Both the position numbers and the translations under genes were made by a program. Positions 42,246-47,630 of a stretch of DNA of 47,630 nucleotides are shown in pieces. The notes under the pieces are model-generated. The model ran no database searches. It worked only from the letters and a program-made list of their open reading frames with translations, and was not told where the DNA came from. Numbering within the stretch: the first letter of the stretch is position 1; the number at the start of each line of letters is the position of its first letter. Source of the DNA: an uncultured Lachnospiraceae bacterium (GTDB lineage Bacteria > Bacillota > Clostridia > Lachnospirales > Lachnospiraceae); the NCBI GenBank assembly GCA_910586005.1, contig CAJUHG010000006.1, forward strand, positions 22,445 to 70,074. The letters run 5' to 3'.

Positions 42246-45200
42246 TTATTTTTTTATTACTACATTTTTTGCTTTACTCCATGCTCCATAAATCCTTTTC
42301 TTATTTTTTAAAATTTTATAAGCTCGTATTTTTACATAGTACCTCTTTTTTGCTTTTAATTTTGACACTGTTTGACTTGTAATACTGTTCTTTTTCACAA
42401 TTTTTGTGGTAGCCTTTTTGAAGTTTTTATTGAGAGAGTATTGAATCTCATATCCAGTAGCTTTACTATCTTTTTTCCATTTTACAGTTAAAGTTTTCTT
42501 TTTTGAAGATTTCAAACTAATGCTTGTTACCTGTTTTGGTTTTACTGTGACAGAAATTTTCTTAGTTGCTGCTTTGTAATTATTATTTCCAGCCGCTTTC
42601 ACATTAATTGTTGCTGCCCCACAGCCCTTGATAGTAACTTTTCCAGTTTTCTTTCCTACTGTTACAACTTTTCGATTGGAAGATGTATAGGTAATACTGC
42701 CTTTTCCTTTTGCTTTCAATGTGAATCCTTTTCCATATACTTTTGTAATTTTAGCAGATACTCCAGTAATTTTGGAAGAAGCCTTATTTACTTTTATAGA
42801 AACCAGATTACTGTTCTTTGATACACTCTTTACTTTTGTTGCAGATGAATTGGTATTGGTTACTTTACAATAGTAATAAGTGGTGCCTGCTGAAGAAACA
42901 GAAGGCTTATAAGCTGCTTTCGTTGCTCCTTTTATCGCTTTTGCCCCTTTTGTACTATTCTTTTTATTTTGGTACCACTGATATGTTAATTTTCCTCCAT
43001 CTTTTACGGATGCTGTTACAGTCAATGATTTTGCCTTTTGTCCATAGGTATATACTGCTTTCCGAGGCTGCTTTGTAATGGAAGGTGCTGCCGCCTTCTC
43101 TGGTTGTGGTTTTTCTGGTTGCGGTTTTTCTGGTTGCGGTTTTTCTGGTTGCGGTTTTTCTGGTTGCGGTTTCTCAGGCTCGCTTTTATTAATTATCTTT
43201 GCTAGAGAAATCACAAACTTATCTAATCTTGGAGTAAAATCATCTTGCAAATCGCTAAATTTATAGGAATTATCATTAGTAAATGTAATATTATTTATTC
43301 CTTTTTCTAATTTCACATCCACAATTGTATTCTTGTAGGTATCCCAACAGAAAGTATTCTTAAAATATACTGTCTGTGGTGTTCCATTGTTTACAGAAAT
43401 TTGCATATAACGCTCTACTAAATCTGTGTTATATGGATGCACATAATTGCCACCATTTTGTTTCTTCATAACAGGCGCTGGTTCATTATTGGAATATCCT
43501 ACTGATAATTTATAATCTCCAGCTTCTTTCGCTGTTACTGTAAGCGTCAGCTTATTGTCTTTGCCACCGCGGAAACCTTCTACTGCTTTTCCTCCAGAAG
43601 CATATTTTGTTTCAATTACTTCTGGAACTGCTTTGCTGCCTAACAGATAATGATATCCATCTTCTGTTGTTGTTCCCTGCAATTTGCAATTTTCTGCTTC
43701 TACTGAGATTACATGTTCTTCTGTTACATTTGGCACTTCTTTAAAAATAATTTTATCTAAAGTAAGTTGATTTCCCTCTAAACGCAGACAATTGATTCCT
43801 GCTGTTAGATATATCTGTCCGGCTTTCTCTTTTCCCAATGATATCTCAAAAAGTGGTAGCCAGCTAATTTTTACCTCTGATTCTGCTTTTGCATCCTTGG
43901 CATACTCTACTTTACTCTTAGAAAGAGATATATTTCCAGAACCAACCGTACTTATTTCATAATATCCATCTCTTGGTGCATTGACATAAAATTCAAACGC
44001 TCCACTTCCCACTGCGCTTCCTGCACCACTATAAGAACCTGTCTGAGACAATGTATATCCTGTCTGATTTCCAATTAATTCTTCAGGTTCTATTTCTAAT
44101 ACTGCTTCTGTTGCTGCAATATAGGTTAAATCAATTTTATCTAATAATGCACATAACATAGACTTTTCTGCTTTTCCATTTTGACTATCGCCTTTGTACA
44201 TTAATAGAATCTCATGGCTTCCTGCTGTCAAATCCACATATACTGTCTTATAATTGTAATAGCCCCATTTCACAGTGGAATCATATACAATATCTTGCTG
44301 ATTTGCCCCATCAATTGTAAGACTATGCGTACAAAGCGCGCCTACGGCTCGATTTTGTCCATCAGAATTTACATATTCTAAAGTTAATGGATTTACTTGG
44401 GGTGCTTGATTTGTATAATAAATATTTAGGCGGTACCTTCCAGTCTTTGGTACTTCTACTTGGAATTTTACCCCATCACTTTCACTGTTTAAACTTCCAA
44501 CCTCTGCACGATTGGAACGTGCCAAATCACTGCCGCTGGTTTTGGTATAAGTCTTGGCTCCTCCAACCATAATGCCATTTTCCGCTTCATAGGTCTTTTC
44601 CCAGTTCGCTTTCTTATACTGTCCCAAGGATGTATTTTCTGAACTAGTTGCTGGTGTAATCACTGCATAATAGGCATCCATTAGCTCTGCATCAGGAATT
44701 GTAAACACAAGATCATTTCCTAAAAATGCAAGATTTCCTTCAAATTCCACTGGAATATCATCTGCAAATCCATGATGTCCTGTATATTTTGTACTGTAAA
44801 TCTTTACATGGGCATTGGTAGCATTTTGAAACATTTTTGTGGAACTGATATTTTCAATACGAATAGTCTGTTTTCCTGCTTGACCACCAAATAAGCTATA
44901 AATAATACCCAAATCCTCATCCACACTTGTCAGTCCATATAATCTCCCATAAGAATTTGGTCCCTCAATATTTTCTAGAGACAAAGGCGTTTTCTTTCCG
45001 CTCATTTGGTTATACCATTTATAAACCCACCAAGCCCCATTAGGTTTATTTGCATCGGCTGCCAATTCATTTAAACTATTTGCCAATCCCCAATAAGGTA
45101 AAGAAGCATAAGTATCTTCTTCTTCAAAGATAGAAAGCCAATTGACAAGCATTCCAGGAACACCTACATCTTCAAAATTAGCAGTTTCATTTACAAAAAT

Positions 45201-47216
45201 AATTGGTTCTATTCCAGAATTAGCATAATATGTAGTGACATATCCTTTTACTTCCTCACAATGAGATTTGAAACTTGCCAATTTATCTTTTTGTAGCTCA
45301 TGCCAAGTAATATATTCTGGCAAACAATTATTTTTCTGACAAAACTCAAAGAATGTCCGATAGGCATTGCTATTATAAGTAGCAAAATTTGGACCTGCTA
45401 CTTGAATCGCTGGATTAATATTCTTAATCGTGGTATAAATTTTCAACCAGTCTGTACATAACTGAGAAAGTTTATCTCCATTGTTTGCATACCAAATGTT
45501 ATCTGGCTCATTAAAAATTACAAAGCTATAACCTGCAATTTCCTCTGCAGTCTTACCTTCTATCATTTTAGAAACAATCTTCTGAACCTTTTCATTATAA
45601 TCATCAATTCCATTTGATTCATATGGCCATTGTAAATAATAATCTTGTAAATAAATCTGAATATTTTCTACACCACATTCCTGTAAGAAAGGTGTCAGGC
45701 GATATCCATCCCCAGAAGGATGCTGCTGTCCATCTGCCGCTTTTTGTACGAAAATTTTAGGAGAAATCGCTTTTATCAAATCCCCAGAAGGTACATTTAC
45801 TTCACTGACTCCATATAAAAATCCTGTAGAGCCATGCAGCAGTTTTCCTTTATTATTTGTAGGATCTGCATCAAAATGCAACATAGCGCCATAAGATTTT
45901 GCACTGATTACTGTCCGCAATGTAATAAGCGCTGTATCCACTGTCGTCTGATTCTGTTCTTGTGCTGCAAGAATCTTCTCTGCATCTGAAACTGCAGTTT
46001 GAATCTGATTTGTACTTTCATTTGTCAATCCACCTTGTGAAAGAAGAATTTTTGCTTCTTCCACCTCTGCAGTAAGCTGGTCTTTGGAAAATGTTGTTGC
46101 ATCTGTAATTCCTTTATAATATGCTAATCCATTTAGTGCTGTTTCTAAATTAGTAATCAGACGATTTACATTTGCCTCTGTCACTGGATTTTCTACGCCT
46201 GCTTCCCCTTCTAAAATAGCAGTCTGAAGTATTTCAAAGGTCTCCTTAGTATAAAAACTTACACTTTTCTCTTGTGCTTCTTTTAATTTATTTTGAAGTG
46301 CAGCAATCACCGAATCACGCACTGCATAACTATCATATGCCGCTTTTGCCTGTTCCGCAGTTAAAGCCGTATTATAAAATCGAAACTCGTCCATTTTTGC
46401 TTTTAAATCATTATCTGTAGAATACACAGAACGCCCAATTGCATTGTGAGTAAAAGTTTTCAGAATTTCAGAATCATTTGCAAATAATTTATTTAATATT
46501 TCACTCTTATTATTATTTCTGTCATAAGTCATTGAAATTTTCTGTCCATCTAAATATACTTCATAATTAGAAGGTGATACACTCACTGTAACATGCTGCC
46601 ACTGTCCTTTGTTAAATTGTTTCTCCCAAACTAATTTCAACTGGGATTTTCGGTCAGGTAACATAATGGAAATATTATATCCTGCTTTTCCTTCCGCAAG
46701 GTCAGCCTTTCCATCTTCTCCTGCTACAAAAGTAAATTCTGGCGCATTCCAAGCCCCATTATCTCCATTATTAGAATTTAATTCAAATGGAGTAGCCGAG
46801 AAAATACGACTGTACTGGCTTGCATTGCTGTCAATATTAATCCAAAAAGAAAAAGCAAATCCATTGTTTGTTACATCTTGAAACATATTATCTGGAAGCA
46901 GTAAACATCCCTTATTGAGGCCTTCTCCTGGAAGATTTAGCACTTTATTCCCACGTACCTCATCAAAGCTGACCCCTAAACCAGTACCATTTCCAGAAAT
47001 TGTAGCTAAAATTCCCTTTTCACTACCTTCATTTTCCACCTTATTATCTTTCACTTCCCCATCAAAAGTGAACTCATAATAAGGTTCTGGCACTGTCACT
47101 TCATTTTTTACTTCCTCTTGTACTAATTCTGTTAAATTTCCCTCTGCATAAGATGGAATAGAAGGAATTAGCATACTGACTGCCAAAATCAATGCTAAAA
47201 ATTTTTTTGCTTTCAT
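42246..47216 (-). CDS. Giant secreted clan GH-A glycosidase (GH39-like) with CBM, Ig-like and FN3 modules
   Basis: A 1656-residue exported enzyme. Signal peptide 1-24; LamG/concanavalin-like domain about 46-295; helical FIVAR-type spacers about 300-440; catalytic barrel about 442-865 with probable acid/base Glu570 (IFNEPDNIWY) and nucleophile Glu677 (FVNETANFE). CBM6/35-like modules lie near 874-1037 (KTYEAENGIMVGG) and 1169-1339 (VEAENCKLQG), with a beta-sandwich between. A linker of five PEKPQ units leads to an Ig-like domain (about 1379-1475), a Big-2/MBG-like domain and a Lys-rich FN3 domain at the C-terminus; no LPXTG is seen. The barrel looks closest to GH39, but the family is uncertain. 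A plant arabinogalactan or pectin side chain is a reasonable guess, given the galactanase in this window. Strong AAGGAGGG ribosome site. Confidence 0.8.
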   Translation of the reverse strand: MKAKKFLALILAVSMLIPSIPSYAEGNLTELVQEEVKNEVTVPEPYYEFTFDGEVKDNKVENEGSEKGILATISGNGTGLGVSFDEVRGNKVLNLPGEGLNKGCLLLPDNMFQDVTNNGFAFSFWINIDSNASQYSRIFSATPFELNSNNGDNGAWNAPEFTFVAGEDGKADLAEGKAGYNISIMLPDRKSQLKLVWEKQFNKGQWQHVTVSVSPSNYEVYLDGQKISMTYDRNNNKSEILNKLFANDSEILKTFTHNAIGRSVYSTDNDLKAKMDEFRFYNTALTAEQAKAAYDSYAVRDSVIAALQNKLKEAQEKSVSFYTKETFEILQTAILEGEAGVENPVTEANVNRLITNLETALNGLAYYKGITDATTFSKDQLTAEVEEAKILLSQGGLTNESTNQIQTAVSDAEKILAAQEQNQTTVDTALITLRTVISAKSYGAMLHFDADPTNNKGKLLHGSTGFLYGVSEVNVPSGDLIKAISPKIFVQKAADGQQHPSGDGYRLTPFLQECGVENIQIYLQDYYLQWPYESNGIDDYNEKVQKIVSKMIEGKTAEEIAGYSFVIFNEPDNIWYANNGDKLSQLCTDWLKIYTTIKNINPAIQVAGPNFATYNSNAYRTFFEFCQKNNCLPEYITWHELQKDKLASFKSHCEEVKGYVTTYYANSGIEPIIFVNETANFEDVGVPGMLVNWLSIFEEEDTYASLPYWGLANSLNELAADANKPNGAWWVYKWYNQMSGKKTPLSLENIEGPNSYGRLYGLTSVDEDLGIIYSLFGGQAGKQTIRIENISSTKMFQNATNAHVKIYSTKYTGHHGFADDIPVEFEGNLAFLGNDLVFTIPDAELMDAYYAVITPATSSENTSLGQYKKANWEKTYEAENGIMVGGAKTYTKTSGSDLARSNRAEVGSLNSESDGVKFQVEVPKTGRYRLNIYYTNQAPQVNPLTLEYVNSDGQNRAVGALCTHSLTIDGANQQDIVYDSTVKWGYYNYKTVYVDLTAGSHEILLMYKGDSQNGKAEKSMLCALLDKIDLTYIAATEAVLEIEPEELIGNQTGYTLSQTGSYSGAGSAVGSGAFEFYVNAPRDGYYEISTVGSGNISLSKSKVEYAKDAKAESEVKISWLPLFEISLGKEKAGQIYLTAGINCLRLEGNQLTLDKIIFKEVPNVTEEHVISVEAENCKLQGTTTEDGYHYLLGSKAVPEVIETKYASGGKAVEGFRGGKDNKLTLTVTAKEAGDYKLSVGYSNNEPAPVMKKQNGGNYVHPYNTDLVERYMQISVNNGTPQTVYFKNTFCWDTYKNTIVDVKLEKGINNITFTNDNSYKFSDLQDDFTPRLDKFVISLAKIINKSEPEKPQPEKPQPEKPQPEKPQPEKPQPEKAAAPSITKQPRKAVYTYGQKAKSLTVTASVKDGGKLTYQWYQNKKNSTKGAKAIKGATKAAYKPSVSSAGTTYYYCKVTNTNSSATKVKSVSKNSNLVSIKVNKASSKITGVSAKITKVYGKGFTLKAKGKGSITYTSSNRKVVTVGKKTGKVTIKGCGAATINVKAAGNNNYKAATKKISVTVKPKQVTSISLKSSKKKTLTVKWKKDSKATGYEIQYSLNKNFKKATTKIVKKNSITSQTVSKLKAKKRYYVKIRAYKILKNKKRIYGAWSKAKNVVIKK
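43101..43175. repeat. 15-bp tandem repeat encoding PEKPQ
   Basis: Five copies of a 15-bp unit (GAAAAACCGCAACCA on the minus strand) encode a rigid Pro/charged linker between the carbohydrate-binding modules and the C-terminal Ig-like domains. The copies are nearly identical. Confidence 0.95.
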
Positions 47217-47282
47217 AAAAACCCTCCTTATATCTTATATTTCAGTTACTTTTTCATCAAAATTTTCTTAATAAAAAAATAA

Positions 47283-47413
47283 ATTAATTCAAGAACGCCT
47301 TCTTGCGCCTGCCATCCGCTGGAAGCTTTATCTCAGTCGGAGATTTGACCCCCACTGAGACAAATTTGTCTTACTCACCACTTTATAGAAGTGGAAGTCT
47401 TCTCCGATGAGAT
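47283..47413 (-). mobile_element. Orphan IS200/IS605-type right end / omega-RNA-like remnant
   Basis: On the minus strand the element runs from TTATCTCATCGGAGAAGAC to GCGTTCTTGAATTAA. An outer stem TTATCTCATCGGAGA (47413-47399) with TCTCCGACTGAGATAA (47360-47345) encloses CCACTT-CTAT-AAGTGG-like and AGACAAATTTGTCT hairpins. The 3' end has CAAGAA-GGCG-TTCTTG (47304-47289) a few bases from the edge, as in the subterminal hairpins recognised by TnpA. The sequence resembles the tnpB 3' region as I remember it from clostridial IS605 elements. No transposase gene is present. AAATTAATT flanks both sides. Identity is moderately supported; a database search would decide. Confidence 0.55.
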
Positions 47414-47426
47414 AAAATTAATTTAT

Positions 47427-47432
47427 ATTATA
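47427..47432 (-). promoter_or_regulatory. Possible -10 upstream of the IS605-like element
   Basis: TATAAT on the minus strand at 47432-47427, with no convincing -35. Transcription from here would include the whole element and then the glycosidase gene. Confidence 0.4.
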
Positions 47433-47439
47433 TCATAAA

Positions 47440-47630
47440 AAAATATCATCTTCTAAATATTTTTTCAGAAAAATAACATTTTTCAGTAAAATAATATTTT
47501 TTAGAATGATTTTCTTCTTAAAGCTCAAATAGAATAAACTGACAGAATACCATTTCGTTTATTTTAGCACGCCCAATGGGCATGGCATTTGACACTGCGG
47601 GCACAAAAAATTATAATTACAAGCATGGAA
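47440..47630. other. AT-rich upstream region with a GC-rich island at the window end
   Basis: No gene is seen. ATTTTTCAG-AAAATAA-type units occur about three times at 47458-47505. At 47567-47606 a GC-rich island (GCACGCCCAATGGGCATGG then CACTGCGGGCAC) can fold a GCCC-AAT-GGGC hairpin; it may be the end of a neighbour's transcript beyond the window. Confidence 0.35.

Overview
The window looks like chromosomal DNA of a low-GC, Gram-positive anaerobe of the class Clostridia, most likely a Lachnospiraceae gut fibre degrader. This is inferred from protein similarity, the AT-rich composition, strong AGGAGG-type ribosome sites, a Phe T-box, SpoIID and SleB-type proteins and large modular secreted glycosidases. 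I see no rRNA, tRNA, phage or CRISPR array. The species cannot be fixed from sequence alone.

Layout. (1) 1-3.5 kb: a secreted GH53 endo-beta-1,4-galactanase (minus strand, cut by the window start), with a good promoter, a LacI-type operator just after it and a GC-rich tandem duplication in its leader. (2) 3.7-7 kb: an SH3/NlpC-P60 wall hydrolase and a Na/phosphate symporter with a PhoU tail. (3) 7.2-16 kb: the conserved translation cluster rimP-nusA-ylxR-L7Ae-infB-rbfA-nrnA-truB-ribF, all minus strand with many overlaps. (4) 16-21.4 kb: queA, pheT, pheS and a Phe T-box leader. (5) 21.4-28.4 kb: a YihY membrane protein, SpoIID/LytB, a probable 6S RNA with its own promoter, and a 1064-residue L,D-transpeptidase with Ig-like repeats. 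(6) 28.7-33.3 kb: ATP-type PEP carboxykinase, cytidine deaminase and citrate synthase. (7) 33.5-35.4 kb: a small membrane protein and a two-gene module of a CheY-like receiver plus a protein with four exact 29-residue repeats and a CheX-like end. (8) 35.5-42 kb: threonine synthase, SleB-like hydrolase, an AP2-like protein, leuD-leuC and a divergent LysR regulator with a perfect operator between them. (9) 42.2-47.2 kb: a 1656-residue secreted glycosidase (clan GH-A) with carbohydrate-binding, Ig-like and FN3 modules; its leader holds what looks like an orphan IS200/IS605 right end.

The genes are mostly core metabolism and translation, flanked by two surface polysaccharide enzymes. The intergenic DNA is the less ordinary part: at least three interspersed repeat families recur, the best being a hairpin with a conserved 13-nt loop at nine places, five with intact stems that show compensatory changes. 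The strongest candidates for something new are that hairpin family, the AP2 protein with a decayed HNH core, the CheY/29-residue-repeat module, and the omega-RNA-like element in the leader of the large glycosidase.
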